A stretch of DNA of 64,000 nucleotides, taken from contig DAIDMD010000122.1 in assembly GCA_027449165.1 (NCBI GenBank), positions 1 through 64,000 of the forward strand, read 5' to 3'. Below, piece by piece: positions 18,888 through 33,413 of the stretch. Source of the DNA: Acidiferrobacter sp. Lineage in GTDB: Bacteria > Pseudomonadota > Gammaproteobacteria > Acidiferrobacterales > Acidiferrobacteraceae. Below the pieces are notes generated by a model. It searched no databases. It was given only the letters and a program-made list of their open reading frames with translations, and was not told the DNA's origin. The position numbers and the translations under genes are program-made. Numbering within the stretch: the first letter of the stretch is position 1; every line of letters starts with the position of its first letter.

Positions 18888-19391
18888 ATGAGCAATCGTT
18901 TTGTGATGGCGGGCCTCGCGGCCTTGTGCATGTGCCCGGCGGCGAGCTTCGCGCGCGTCTGGATCGGCGGCGACGTGGGGATAACCGGCGGGGCGCTTGC
19001 CGGTACCTCGCCCGTGGGTGTGTATGGGGGCCTTTCGACACGGTCGTTCCCGGTCGGGCTGGAGGTGGGCTACCAGGTATTGAGCGTGAACCCCTCGGAT
19101 ATCGGCTTGTTTACCGCGACCGCCCTGTATCGGGCCTCCATAGCCCGGGTCCCGGGCATGCATTTCCTGGCGCGTGTCGGCGTTGCCAACATCAATAGTG
19201 ACCCCAACGCCTATATCCGCAACAGCACGCGGCCGATCATAGGCGCGGGGGTGAGTTATCGCGTCATGCGCCAGCTCGATCTTCGCGCCGAATACGACGT
19301 GATCGTGGATCCGCGCGTGGCCCCGGGGGCGCCGAGGCAAAACGGCGACGAGTTGCTGGCGGGTGTGACCTACCAATTCGGGGTGCGCTGA
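18888..19391 (+). CDS. Outer-membrane beta-barrel protein (YfaZ/OMP-type)
   Basis: Signal peptide MSNRFVMAGLAALCMCPAASFA, alternating strands, C-terminal ...LLAGVTYQFGVR; strong RBS AAAGGAG upstream. Confidence 0.7.
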   Translation: MSNRFVMAGLAALCMCPAASFARVWIGGDVGITGGALAGTSPVGVYGGLSTRSFPVGLEVGYQVLSVNPSDIGLFTATALYRASIARVPGMHFLARVGVANINSDPNAYIRNSTRPIIGAGVSYRVMRQLDLRAEYDVIVDPRVAPGAPRQNGDELLAGVTYQFGVR

Positions 19392-19494
19392 GGCCCAAGG
19401 GGCGGGGGGGCGTGTCAGTTGCACCTCCCCCGACTTCGCACTCGCCCTTTGCCGAAGCGGCCGCTGACCGGCCCGCTCGGCGGCCAGCGATCTT

Positions 19495-20250
19495 CTAGAT
19501 CAGGTATTTGATCCCCACGGCGGCCAGGACCGCGAGCGTAGCGTGCAGAAAGGTGCGCTGGTTGATCCGCATGTGCAGGTGGTTGCCGAGGTAGAGTCCG
19601 AGGGCTGCGGCCGGCGCCATGGCCGCGAAAACGACCGTCAGCGGCCAGGTGAGCAGGCCGAAGGCGATATAAAGCCCGCCGCGTGCGATATTGTCCGTCA
19701 AGGCGATGGCCTGGAACGTCGCGCGAAACGCCCGTTTGTCGAGATGGCGCATCTGGAGGTAGGCCACCAGCGGCGGACCTCCGCCCCCATAAAGGCTGCC
19801 GATGATGCCGCCGAACACGCCCAGCGGAAGCGCCCAGGGGCGCGCTATCTGCGCTGCCCGGTCGGGTCTGGCGACGAGCGCGTAGACGACGTAAGCCAGA
19901 ATAAAAAGGCCCAGGAACCGCGTCAGGCTTTGGGCATCGGTGTGGACCAGGATGACCGCCCCGGCCGCGAGGCCGGCCAGCGAGCCCGGGATCAGCCAGG
20001 ACAGCTCCCCCCATTGCATCTCCCGGAAGTCGTAGGCCCCGAGCAATACCGACCCCAGCAGATCGAGCAGCAAGACCACGGGGACCACTTCCTTGACAGG
20101 GAAGCTCAACGACAGCAGGGCGACGGCAATGAGGCCCGATCCGAAGCCTATCGTCGCGCGGACATAGAAGGCCGCAAACACCACGACCTCCAGAAAAAGC
20201 CATAAGCTCGGCCTCTGCACGAGCCCGGCGATCGCAAGCGGGACCATCAT
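19495..20250 (-). CDS. TauE/SafE family sulfite exporter-like permease
   Basis: FGSGLIAVALLSLSFPVKEVVPVVLLLDLLGS...FGGIIGSLYGGGGPPLVAYLQMR; TauE/SafE features. Confidence 0.85.
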   Translation of the reverse strand: MMVPLAIAGLVQRPSLWLFLEVVVFAAFYVRATIGFGSGLIAVALLSLSFPVKEVVPVVLLLDLLGSVLLGAYDFREMQWGELSWLIPGSLAGLAAGAVILVHTDAQSLTRFLGLFILAYVVYALVARPDRAAQIARPWALPLGVFGGIIGSLYGGGGPPLVAYLQMRHLDKRAFRATFQAIALTDNIARGGLYIAFGLLTWPLTVVFAAMAPAAALGLYLGNHLHMRINQRTFLHATLAVLAAVGIKYLI

Positions 20251-20759
20251 GGCGCGGGCGGTTCTCCATAGTCGGGCGGGGGTCGTGACGCAGGGCCCCC
20301 CGGATTTCTTGGTCTTTTTTTAGGGCCGCGCGTCTGCGCAACCCGGTTCGATCGCAGAGAGGGTGGGCGTGACGCGGGCGCCCAGGGCCGGCCGTGCGGT
20401 CACCAACGCCACCGCCTGTCGGGACCCCGACGGTGTCTCGATGCGCGTGCCGTGCCCCGGTGCCGCCTGGGGCGCCCTTTATAAAGGTGGCCGTACGCGA
20501 GCCGGATGGTAGTGCATGTCGGGAAGGGGTTCAATGGCCGGTGGCGCGGACATCCCCCAAGGATGGGCGTTCGCGCGGGTTCGGCTATACTGCCAGAAAA
20601 TTAAGGGGAAGGGGAGTCGCATGAGCGACCCTGTCTGGGCATCTCGGAGCGCTCGCGGGCTACCGGCTGCCCACGATTCCGGCGCGTGCCGCGGGATCCT
20701 CGCGGGCGGCAGCCCCCGCGCCAGGCCGCCGGCCGCCTATCCCGGGAGGACCGCGGGCC

Positions 20760-23384
20760 ATGGCTGAGGCCGGGGCGGGCGCGCCGGGACGACGGTTGGC
20801 GGCGATCTTCGGCGGGCTCGCGGCGGTCTCGGTCGCGGTGGCCGTTTTCTGCGGGGTCGGGGTCTGGCGGGAGGCGCGCCGCGAGGCCTGGCACAGCCTT
20901 TCCGGCGCCGCGCGTCTCGTGGCCGTGACCGCGCGACTGCATTTGGCGAACGACCAGGCCGCCCTTGAGGGTCTGGGCCGGGCGATCGCCCGGGTCCCGC
21001 GGCCGGATGGCGGAAGAGACGGCGCGCGGATCGGCCGGCTGGGACGCCGGTTCAGCGCGCGCCATCCGGAGTTCGTCGGTCTGGCGGTGTTCGGCCCTCG
21101 CGGATCGTTGTGGTGGCGGGCGGGGGCGGCGCCCCGACGGATCCCGGGCGCCGGGCGGGCGATCGGGCGAGGTCGGGCGCGGACCGTGTTCTGGGTGGGG
21201 CGCTCGGGCGGCGGGCCCGATGTGCCGCTGGGGGTCGCGGTGCGCAGCCGGGGGCGGGTCCGTTTCCTCATAGGGGCCTTATTAGCCCTCGACCAGGGGC
21301 GGTGGCTGTGGCCGGGCGGTGTTCTTTCGGCGCACACCGTGGTCGGTCTTTCCTGGACCGACGGGCGCATCGCCGGTGCTTGGCCTGCGCGCCGCGCCGT
21401 GCCGGCGGCCGTCATTTTGCCGGTGGCGGCCAGTGCGCCCGGCGGCCGCTTCACCGTCGATCTCGGGAGGCGCACGGGTTTGAATCTCGGCGTCTCCCGG
21501 CCGATACCCGGATATCCGTTTAGGGCGTTTGCCCTGCGGCCGCAACGGGTCGTGGAGGCCCGCGGACTTCGCCAGGCCTATCCGGCCGCCGTTTGGCTCC
21601 TCGTGGTCCTGGCGTCGATCGCGTTTTTGTATCGCCGGGCCATCCGCGGCGAGATCCGGCTGGCGCGGGAGCGGGCCTTGGCGCAGGCCCGGTGGTCCGA
21701 AACGGGGGCGCAGGCCGAGGGGACCTTGCAGTCGCTTGCGGAGGCGGTGATCGCGACCGATCGAGAGGGCCGCATCGCCACCCTGAACCGGGCCGCCGAA
21801 CGGCTCACCGGGTGGACGCAGGGCGAGGTCCGCGGGCGAGCGCTCAACGAGGTCTTGCCCTGTCTCGACGAATACAGCGGCGACCTGCTCGACCCCTTGG
21901 CGGCCGATCGCGATGGACACCGCCCGGGCCCCGGGGAGGCGTTTTTTTTCCATCGCGATGGCCGCAGCATCCCGGTGGAGTACACCGCCGCCCCGCGTTA
22001 CGGGTCGGACGGCCGGGTATCCGGGTTCGTTTTGTCGCTCCGGAACGCCGCAGAAAAGCGCCTGCTTGCCGAACGGCTGGCCCATCAGGCCACCCACGAT
22101 GCCTTGACCGAGCTGCCCAACCGCATCCTGTTCAACGAACGCCTCGAGCGGGCGCTGGCCGAGGCCAAGGAAACCGGGAGGATGGTGGCGCTCCTGTTCC
22201 TGGACGTGGACGGATTCAAACGGGTCAACGACACGCTCGGCCACAGTACCGGCGACCGCGTCCTGGTGCTCATAGCCGAGCGCCTGCGGCGCACGGTGCG
22301 GGCCGCGGATACCCTGGGGCGTCTCGGCGGGGACGAGTTTGCGGTGGTGTTGCCGGGGCTCAGGGCGCGCCAGGACGCCTTGCCGGTGGTCCACAAAATC
22401 ATGGCGATCTTTCGCGAGCCCCTGGTCGTGGCCCTGGGCGAGGTCTCCTTGGGCGTCAGCGTCGGGATCGCCGTCTACCCGGAAGACGGCGCCGACGGCC
22501 GCACGCTCGTGCGCGTCGCCGATGCCGCCATGTACGAGGCCAAGGCCGGCGGGAAGAACGCCTATCGCTTTTTCCACAGCCGCGATGCTCACCGCTCCTC
22601 GGCCTACCCGCTGGCGATCGCCGCCGACCTGCGCCGGGCCCTCGAGCGCGACGAATTTTGTCTCGTCTACCAGCCCCAGGTGCAGGCGGGCAGCGGGCGG
22701 GTGGTGGCGATGGAGGCCCTGCTCCGGTGGATGCATCCCGTCGAGGGGGTCAAGTATCCCGGGGAATTTCTGTTGGCCGTGGAGGAGGCGGGGCTTGCGG
22801 CCGAGCTCGGCGCATGGGTGCTGCGGCAGGCCTGCCGGCAGAACCGCCGGTGGCGCGATCTCGGTCTTGGCGTGTTTCCGGTGGCGGTCAATGTGTCGGG
22901 CCGGCAGTGCGTCGAGGCGGGCTTGGGTGCGGTGATCGGCGAGATCCTGCGCGAACAGGGCCTGACGCCCGGCGATCTCGTCTTGGAGCTCGCCGAGGAG
23001 CTGCTCGTCGCCCCGGCGGCCGGGCTTGGCGGGGAGCTGGCGGATTTGCGGGAGCGGGGGGTGCGGCTTGCCGTGCAAAATTTCGGGGGCGCCTCGTCGA
23101 CCCTCGGCATGCTGCAGCGGCTGCGGGTCGACGCCCTCAAGATCGAATCGACGTTCATCGCCGGGATCGGCGAGAGCTATAACGATGCGGTGGTCCTGGC
23201 CGTCATCGCGCTTGGCCGCGCGCTCGACATGCGGGTGATCGCGGCCGGGGTCGAGACCGCGGCCCAGTACCGGTTTCTGACGGAGGCCGGTTGCGATGCG
23301 CTGCAGGGGCGTTACATCGCCGCGCCGCTCGACGACGAGGCGGCCACCGCCTATCTGCGCGCCCGGGGCGATCCTGACGGTTGA
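20760..23384 (+). CDS. Membrane PAS-GGDEF-EAL protein (GGDEF intact with I-site; EAL degenerate)
   Basis: TM-bounded sensor, PAS (LAEAVIATDREGRIATLNRAAERLTGW), RAAD-N5-GGDEF, EALLRW; DDFGTG replaced by QNFGGA and AEGVET by AAGVET. Confidence 0.9.
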   Translation: MAEAGAGAPGRRLAAIFGGLAAVSVAVAVFCGVGVWREARREAWHSLSGAARLVAVTARLHLANDQAALEGLGRAIARVPRPDGGRDGARIGRLGRRFSARHPEFVGLAVFGPRGSLWWRAGAAPRRIPGAGRAIGRGRARTVFWVGRSGGGPDVPLGVAVRSRGRVRFLIGALLALDQGRWLWPGGVLSAHTVVGLSWTDGRIAGAWPARRAVPAAVILPVAASAPGGRFTVDLGRRTGLNLGVSRPIPGYPFRAFALRPQRVVEARGLRQAYPAAVWLLVVLASIAFLYRRAIRGEIRLARERALAQARWSETGAQAEGTLQSLAEAVIATDREGRIATLNRAAERLTGWTQGEVRGRALNEVLPCLDEYSGDLLDPLAADRDGHRPGPGEAFFFHRDGRSIPVEYTAAPRYGSDGRVSGFVLSLRNAAEKRLLAERLAHQATHDALTELPNRILFNERLERALAEAKETGRMVALLFLDVDGFKRVNDTLGHSTGDRVLVLIAERLRRTVRAADTLGRLGGDEFAVVLPGLRARQDALPVVHKIMAIFREPLVVALGEVSLGVSVGIAVYPEDGADGRTLVRVADAAMYEAKAGGKNAYRFFHSRDAHRSSAYPLAIAADLRRALERDEFCLVYQPQVQAGSGRVVAMEALLRWMHPVEGVKYPGEFLLAVEEAGLAAELGAWVLRQACRQNRRWRDLGLGVFPVAVNVSGRQCVEAGLGAVIGEILREQGLTPGDLVLELAEELLVAPAAGLGGELADLRERGVRLAVQNFGGASSTLGMLQRLRVDALKIESTFIAGIGESYNDAVVLAVIALGRALDMRVIAAGVETAAQYRFLTEAGCDALQGRYIAAPLDDEAATAYLRARGDPDG

Positions 23385-23456
23385 ATTTTGGCGGTCCTGC
23401 CCCCACTGTGCGGGCAGGTATCCTGGCAACGGCGGCAAGAGGGACCGCAAGCGGCG

Positions 23457-25328
23457 ATGACGACGACCGAAAAACAGACATTGGGCTTTCAGACCGAGGT
23501 GCGCCAGCTCCTCGATCTCATGATCCATTCGCTCTACAGCGACAAGGACATATTTCTGCGCGAGCTCGTCTCGAACGCCTCCGACGCGGCCGACAAGCTG
23601 CGATTCGAGGCGCTGCGCGACGAATCCCTGTACGAGGGCGATTCCGACCTGAAGATCCGGGTGCTCGTCGACAAGGCGGCGCGGACCGTGACGATCGCCG
23701 ACAACGGGATCGGGATGACGCGCGACGAGGTGATCTCGCACATCGGGACGATCGCCCGTTCCGGCACGCGGCAGTTTTTCGAGAGGTTGACCGGCGACGA
23801 GGCCAAGGACGCGCGCCTCATAGGACAGTTCGGCGTGGGGTTCTATTCGGCCTTCATGGTCGCCGATCGGGTGACGCTGCTGACCCGCCGGGCCGGCACG
23901 CCCCCGGCGGAGGGCGTGGTGTGGGAATCGGCCGGTGCGGGCGAGTACACCGTGGAGACGGTGGAGCGTCCGGAGCGCGGGACCACGGTCGTGTTGCACC
24001 TGCGCGAGGGCGAGGATGAGTTCTTAGACGACCATCGCCTGAAGGCCATCCTGCGGCGGTATTCGGACCACATCACCCTGCCGATTGTGATGCCCGGGGC
24101 CGATGGGGCATTGGAGACCGTCAACAAGGCCTCGGCGCTATGGGCCCGGCCCCGCGGCGAGGTCACCGAGCTCGAGTACGACGAGTTCTACAAGCATGTG
24201 GCGCACGACTTCGAGGCGCCGCTGGCGCGCGTCCACAGTCGCGTGGAGGGCAAGCAGGAATACACCATCCTGTTGTTCATCCCGCGTCGCGCGCCCTTCG
24301 ATCTCTTCGATCGCGACCGGCGCCATGGCGTGAAGCTCTATGTGCGCCGGGTCTTCATCATGGACGATGCCGAGCAGTTGATGCCGAATTATCTGCGCTT
24401 CGTCCGCGGGGTGATCGATGCCGCCGATCTGCCCTTGAACGTGTCGCGCGAGATCCTGCAAAAGAGCCGCGACATCGACACCCTGCGCAGCGGCGCCACG
24501 CGCAAGGTCCTCGATCTCCTCGCCGAGCTCGCGGAGAAGGAACCGGAGAAATACCGGACCTTTTGGACGGAGTTCGGGGTTGTGTTGAAGGAAGGGGTGG
24601 TTGAGGACGCGGCCAATCGCGACCGCATCGCCAAGCTCCTGCGTTTTCAGACGACCGCCGACCCCGGCGACATGGTATCGCTCGCCGAATATGTCGGGCG
24701 CATGGTCAAGGGCCAGGACAAGATCTATTACGTGACCGCCGAAAGTCTACCGGCCGACCGCCGCAGCCCGCATCTCGAGATCTTCCGCCGCAAGGGGATC
24801 GAGGTCCTGCTGCTGACCGACCGGATCGACGAATGGCTCGTGACCCATCTGTCCGAGTTCGAGGGCAAGGCGCTGCGGTCGGTGGCCAAGGGCGATCTCG
24901 ACCTGAAGGGGGTCGGCACGGACGAGGGGGAGGCGGATACCCCCAAGGCCGAGGAGCCGGAGTGGAAGGCCTTTACCGACCGCATGGCGAAGGTCCTGGG
25001 CGACAAGGTCAAGGAGGTGCGCCTAAGCCGGAGGTTGACCGAATCCCCGGCGTGCCTGGTGGCCGGCGAGCACGACCTGGGCATCCACCTCGAGCGGCTC
25101 CTGAAGGCCGCCGGGCAAGACACCCCGGGCAGCCGCCCGGTCCTCGAGATCAATCCCAGCCATCCGTTGGTCACGCGCCTGCGCGCCGAGTCCTCGGACG
25201 AGCGGTTCGCCGATTGGACCGCGCTGTTGTTCGATCAGGCGATACTCGCCGAGGGCGGGACGCTGGAGGATGGGGCGGGCTTCGTGCACCGCCTGAACGG
25301 CTTGTTATTGGGCCTGCAGGGCGCATAG
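23457..25328 (+). CDS. htpG: Hsp90 chaperone HtpG
   Basis: [53 protein letters not shown]... Confidence 0.98.
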   Translation: MTTTEKQTLGFQTEVRQLLDLMIHSLYSDKDIFLRELVSNASDAADKLRFEALRDESLYEGDSDLKIRVLVDKAARTVTIADNGIGMTRDEVISHIGTIARSGTRQFFERLTGDEAKDARLIGQFGVGFYSAFMVADRVTLLTRRAGTPPAEGVVWESAGAGEYTVETVERPERGTTVVLHLREGEDEFLDDHRLKAILRRYSDHITLPIVMPGADGALETVNKASALWARPRGEVTELEYDEFYKHVAHDFEAPLARVHSRVEGKQEYTILLFIPRRAPFDLFDRDRRHGVKLYVRRVFIMDDAEQLMPNYLRFVRGVIDAADLPLNVSREILQKSRDIDTLRSGATRKVLDLLAELAEKEPEKYRTFWTEFGVVLKEGVVEDAANRDRIAKLLRFQTTADPGDMVSLAEYVGRMVKGQDKIYYVTAESLPADRRSPHLEIFRRKGIEVLLLTDRIDEWLVTHLSEFEGKALRSVAKGDLDLKGVGTDEGEADTPKAEEPEWKAFTDRMAKVLGDKVKEVRLSRRLTESPACLVAGEHDLGIHLERLLKAAGQDTPGSRPVLEINPSHPLVTRLRAESSDERFADWTALLFDQAILAEGGTLEDGAGFVHRLNGLLLGLQGA

Positions 25329-25427
25329 TATGGGCGCCGGCCGCGGCCTTAAGGCGCCGGGCCTTGCAGACGGGGGCCGCGGGGCACGCGGCGGAGACGG
25401 CGGCGGTATCGGGGGCGGGGCTTTAAT

Positions 25428-26315
25428 GTGAATGTGCTGTATGAATCGCGGCTCCACCTGCCGCTTTTGCATCGCGGCAAGGTGCGGGACCTCTACGACG
25501 CCGGCCCCGACCACCTGCTCGTCGTGACCACCGATCGCCTGTCGGCCTTCGACTGTGTCCTGCCGGATCCGATCCCCGGAAAGGGCCGTATCCTGAACGC
25601 GATGTCGCGGTTTTGGTTTGCGCGCACGCGCGGGATCGTCGCCAACCACCTCTCGGATCGGCCGCTTGCGTCGGTCCTGCCCGGTGCGGCGGAGCGGGCC
25701 ACGGTGGCCGACCGGGCCGTGGTCGTCCGGCGCCTGAAGCCGCTGCCGATCGAGGCCATCGTGCGCGGTTACCTGGCCGGGTCCGGCTGGAAGGAGTACC
25801 GCCGGACCGGGGCGGTGTGCGGGATCGCCCTGCCGCCGGGGCTGCGCGAGGCCGAGCGGCTCCCCGAGCCCGTGTTTACGCCTTCGACCAAGGCCGCCGC
25901 CGGGGCCCATGACGAGAATATCGATTACGCCCAGGCCGAGGCCCTGCTCGGTGCGGGGCTTGCGCGCGCGGTGCGCGAGACGAGCCTGCGGATTTATACC
26001 GAGGCCGCCGCGTTCGCGGCCTCCCGCGGGGTCATCATCGCCGACACCAAATTCGAGTTCGCCGCGGACGGGGAGGGCCGCCTGGTCCTGATCGACGAGG
26101 TCCTGACGCCGGACTCGTCGCGGTTCTGGCCCGAGGCCTCCTACCGGCCGGGGACGAGCCCGCCGAGCTTCGACAAGCAGTATGTCCGGGATTACCTGGA
26201 GACCCTGGACTGGGACAAGCGCCCCCCGGCGCCGCACCTGCCCCCGGAGGTCGTGTCTCAGACCGTGGCGCGTTACGAGGAGGCCCTGCGGGTGCTGACC
26301 GCCCCGGCAGCGTAG
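25428..26315 (+). CDS. purC: Phosphoribosylaminoimidazole-succinocarboxamide synthase
   Basis: [51 protein letters not shown]...KFEFA. Confidence 0.97.
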   Translation: MNVLYESRLHLPLLHRGKVRDLYDAGPDHLLVVTTDRLSAFDCVLPDPIPGKGRILNAMSRFWFARTRGIVANHLSDRPLASVLPGAAERATVADRAVVVRRLKPLPIEAIVRGYLAGSGWKEYRRTGAVCGIALPPGLREAERLPEPVFTPSTKAAAGAHDENIDYAQAEALLGAGLARAVRETSLRIYTEAAAFAASRGVIIADTKFEFAADGEGRLVLIDEVLTPDSSRFWPEASYRPGTSPPSFDKQYVRDYLETLDWDKRPPAPHLPPEVVSQTVARYEEALRVLTAPAA

Positions 26316-26373
26316 GCCCCGGCCCGAGGCTGGCTGGCGCCACGGGCTTGTGCTAACGTGCCGCCAAAGGTCT

Positions 26374-26458
<85 letters not shown>

Positions 26459-26582
26459 AAACCCGAGGCGTGCCCCGTCCCCGGGCCCGCCGGACGGGTC
26501 CCGTCTTGGCCGTTTGCCGGTAAGCCGGTATGATCAAGCCGGAACCGCGTTTCCCATTTACCCCTTTTCGTGAGAAGGCAGC

Positions 26583-27875
26583 ATGCAGGTATCCATTGAA
26601 GCTACGGGCGGGCTCGGCCGGCGGATGACGGTGGCGGTTCCCGCGGAACAGTTCGAACGCGAGTTCGCGGAGCGGCTGAAGCGTCTGTCGCGAACCGCGC
26701 GGCTGGCCGGCTTCCGCCCGGGGCGCGCACCTCTGAAGATCGTCGAGGCCCAGTTTGGCGGCAAGCTCCTAGACGAGGTGGCGCAGGACCTGATGCGCGA
26801 CAGTTTCTACGAGGCCTTGAACCGCGAAGGCCTGAAGGCGGCGGGGGGGCCCATGATCGAGCCGAAGGCCTTGGCCCGCGGCCAGGATATGCAGTATGTG
26901 GCGGTCTTCGAGGTCTACCCGGAGGTCCCGCGGCTCGATCTCAAGGGGGTTACGGTCGAGTGTCCGAGCTGTACGGTCACCGATGCCGACGTCGAGCAAA
27001 CCATCGAGGTGATGCGCAAGCAGCGCCGGACGTTTAAGGCGGTGGACCGGGCGGCGGCCGACGGCGACCGCCTGACGATCGATTTCACCGGGACCCTGGA
27101 CGGCGCGGACTTTCCGGGCGGCAGCGCCACGGGCCATACCCTGATCCTGGGCGCCGGACAATTGCTGGCCGACTTCGAGGCCGGTCTCAAGGGGGCGACC
27201 GCCGGGGCGGTCCTCGATATCCCGGTCGCGTTCCCGGCCGACTATGGGGCGCAGGCGCTGGCCGGTAAGACCGCGCAGTTCCGCGTGACTGTCCATGAGG
27301 TCGCCGAGCCCGTGCTCCCGTCCCTCGATGAGGCGTTCGCCGCATCGCTCGGCGTCACCGAAGGCGGGATCGAGGCGCTGCGCGCTGAGGTCCGCCAGAA
27401 CCTCGAGCGCGAGGCCGGTCGCCGGATCCGCGAGCGGATCAAAGGCGAGATATTCAAGCGCCTGCGGGAGGTGAACCCGATGGATCTGCCCCAGATTCTG
27501 GTCGAGAACGAGGCCACCCGGCTCCGGGAGGAGGCGCGCAGCCAGCTTACGCGCCAGGGTCTGCGCGCCGAGGACCTGCCGGCCGACAACGCCGCGTTCC
27601 GCGAGCGGGCGTCGGAGCGGGTGGCGCTTGGCATCATCCTGTCCGAGCTGATCCGCGCGCGCGATCTCAAGGCCGATGCCGCGAAGGTGCGTGCGCGCGT
27701 CGAGGAAATGGCCGCGGACTACGACGATCCGGCGCGTTTCGTCGACTGGTATTATACCGACCGCGGGCGGGTGGCGGAGGCGGAATCGCTGGTCCTCGAG
27801 GATCAGGCGGTGGAGCAGTTGTTGGCCGAGGCGCAGGTGGCCGAGAAGGCCCTGCGTTTCGAGGAGTTGACCTGA
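26583..27875 (+). CDS. tig: Trigger factor
   Basis: [54 protein letters not shown]...; upstream of clpPX. Confidence 0.97.
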   Translation: MQVSIEATGGLGRRMTVAVPAEQFEREFAERLKRLSRTARLAGFRPGRAPLKIVEAQFGGKLLDEVAQDLMRDSFYEALNREGLKAAGGPMIEPKALARGQDMQYVAVFEVYPEVPRLDLKGVTVECPSCTVTDADVEQTIEVMRKQRRTFKAVDRAAADGDRLTIDFTGTLDGADFPGGSATGHTLILGAGQLLADFEAGLKGATAGAVLDIPVAFPADYGAQALAGKTAQFRVTVHEVAEPVLPSLDEAFAASLGVTEGGIEALRAEVRQNLEREAGRRIRERIKGEIFKRLREVNPMDLPQILVENEATRLREEARSQLTRQGLRAEDLPADNAAFRERASERVALGIILSELIRARDLKADAAKVRARVEEMAADYDDPARFVDWYYTDRGRVAEAESLVLEDQAVEQLLAEAQVAEKALRFEELT

Positions 27876-27894
27876 AAATGACCTGGGACCGTCC

Positions 27895-28518
27895 ATGACA
27901 AAGACCGAATTCGCGGCCGATCTTGCGCCGCACGCGCAGCTCGTGCCGATGGTGATCGAGACCACGGGTCGCGGTGAGCGCGCCTACGACATCTATTCAC
28001 GGATGCTGAAGGAGCGCCTGATCTTCCTCGTGGGCCCGGTCGAGGACCATATGGCGAACCTGGTGGTGGCGCAGCTCCTGTTTCTCGAGTCCGAGAACCC
28101 GGACAAGGACATCCACATCTATATCAATTCCCCGGGGGGCGCTGTGACCGCGGGGCTTGCCATCTACGATACCATGCAGTTCATAAAGCCTGATGTGAGC
28201 ACCGTCTGCATCGGTCAAGCAGCCAGCATGGGGGCCCTGCTGCTCGCCGGCGGCGCCAAGGGCAAGCGTTACGCCCTCCCGCATGCGCGTATGATGGTCC
28301 ATCAGCCCTCCGGAGGGTTCCAGGGGCAGGCCACGGATATCGACATCCACGCGCGCGAGATCCTCCGGGTGCGAGAACGATTGAACGGCATTTTGGTCAA
28401 ACATACGGGTCAGGAGCTCAAACGGATCGAGCAGGATACCGAGCGCGATAACTTCATGGACGGCGGCGAGGCGGTGGCGTACGGTCTGATTGACTCGGTG
28501 ATCGATAAGCGTAAATAG
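27895..28518 (+). CDS. clpP: ATP-dependent Clp protease proteolytic subunit
   Basis: ...[63 protein letters not shown]. Confidence 0.99.
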   Translation: MTKTEFAADLAPHAQLVPMVIETTGRGERAYDIYSRMLKERLIFLVGPVEDHMANLVVAQLLFLESENPDKDIHIYINSPGGAVTAGLAIYDTMQFIKPDVSTVCIGQAASMGALLLAGGAKGKRYALPHARMMVHQPSGGFQGQATDIDIHAREILRVRERLNGILVKHTGQELKRIEQDTERDNFMDGGEAVAYGLIDSVIDKRK

Positions 28519-28603
28519 GGGGATATGCTAGACTGGAATACAAAGCGCGAGGCCTTCGTGCGCCAAGGCGCACGCCGCCGGCGGTTCCCTTGAGCGAGGT
28601 TCA

Positions 28604-29899
<1,296 letters not shown>

Positions 29900-29984
29900 A
29901 GCCGGCCGCGGTCCTCGCGGGCGCACGGCCCGGGCCGCGGTCAGGGTTGATTTTGGGCCAGCCCGGGCCCATCTATGGACCGTA

Positions 29985-30009
29985 AACCGCCGGGGTCGCC
30001 CCGGCGGTT
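29985..30009. terminator. Perfect 11-bp hairpin between clpX and lon (terminator or attenuator candidate)
   Basis: AACCGCCGGGG-TCG-CCCCGGCGGTT followed by CCTTCC; no long T-tract. Confidence 0.45.
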
Positions 30010-30045
30010 CCTTCCGCTTCGGCGCCAGGCGTCACGAGGGCATTT

Positions 30046-32469
<2,424 letters not shown>

Positions 32470-32541
32470 GGCGGTAAGGCCGCGGCGGCGCCGCGCGTCC
32501 GATCCGCACAGGGGCTCGGCGGGCGCCCCGGGGGTTTTGCC

Positions 32542-32571
32542 TTGACAGCGACACAGGCCCGCTTGTATAAG
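32542..32571 (+). promoter_or_regulatory. Sigma70-type promoter for the HU gene
   Basis: TTGACA (32542-32547), 18-bp spacer, TATAAG (32566-32571), about 65 nt upstream of the HU start. Confidence 0.7.
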
Positions 32572-32636
32572 ACGAGATTGATCGCGAGGCCGGCGTCAAA
32601 GACCGGCATTTGGGACCACTAGCAGGGGAGCACCAG

Positions 32637-32909
32637 GTGAATAAATCCGAACTGATCGAGAAAGTGGCCGAACAGGCCGATCTCAACAAGGCCGAGGCCG
32701 CCCGTGCGGTGGATGCCGTGTTCGATGCCATAACGAAGGGTCTGCGTAACGGCGAGACCATCAATCTGGTGGGCTTCGGGACCTTCTCGGTGGGCGAGCG
32801 CGCGGCCCGCAGCGGCCGCAATCCGCGGACCGGCGAGACGATCGACATCGCCGCCTCGCGCAACCCGCGCTTCAAGGCTGGAAAGGGCCTGAAGGATGCC
32901 GTAAATTAG
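32637..32909 (+). CDS. hup: DNA-binding protein HU
   Basis: [71 protein letters not shown]...; GTG start. Confidence 0.97.
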   Translation: MNKSELIEKVAEQADLNKAEAARAVDAVFDAITKGLRNGETINLVGFGTFSVGERAARSGRNPRTGETIDIAASRNPRFKAGKGLKDAVN

Positions 32910-32939
32910 CATCCTCCCGGTGGGTCGGCCGCCGTGTCC

Positions 32940-33015
32940 GGGTGCTTAGCTCAGTTGGTAGAGCGTCGCCCTTACAAGGCGAATGTCGGGGGTTCGAATC
33001 CCTCAGCACCCACCA
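32940..33015 (+). tRNA. tRNA-Val (anticodon TAC)
   Basis: GGGTGCTTAGCTCAGTTGGTAGAGCGTCGCCCTTACAAGGCGAATGTCGGGGGTTCGAATCCCTCAGCACCCACCA. Confidence 0.96.
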
Positions 33016-33296
33016 AGACTGCCGCTCGGGGCGGTTATTTGGGATGGCAAGCGATCGCGGCGGCCCAAGAGGGGTCGCGGGCATTGCCGCCATACCTGGA
33101 TACATGCTCTAATAGATAGGATGATCCGCGGGAAGATCGGTGCGCGCCATCGACGCGCCCGGGTCGTTTCGGGGGATTTCCATTTTTATCGATGTGAAGA
33201 TCCGACCTTCCCGGTCCGCGCAAGACGCGAGGATCCGCGGAAACCGCAACTTGCAATGGATATGGGGTGGTCATCGGTATCCCCATACCGCCTTTG

Positions 33297-33373
33297 GGAG
33301 TGGTAGTTCAGTTGGTTAGAATACCGGCCTGTCACGCCGGGGGTCGCGGGTTCGAGTCCCGTCCACTCCGCCA
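33297..33373 (+). tRNA. tRNA-Asp (anticodon GTC)
   Basis: GGAGTGGTAGTTCAGTTGGTTAGAATACCGGCCTGTCACGCCGGGGGTCGCGGGTTCGAGTCCCGTCCACTCCGCCA. Confidence 0.97.
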
Positions 33374-33413
33374 ATTTCCGAGGACAGGTCTTTTGTGAGG
33401 CCTGTCTAACGCT

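Noticed and set aside
21282-23999. 905-aa minus-strand ORF opposite the GGDEF-EAL and htpG genes
   Set aside because: Antisense shadow ORF in GC-rich DNA; the plus strand encodes clear PAS/GGDEF/EAL and HtpG motifs and the minus translation shows no recognisable domain.
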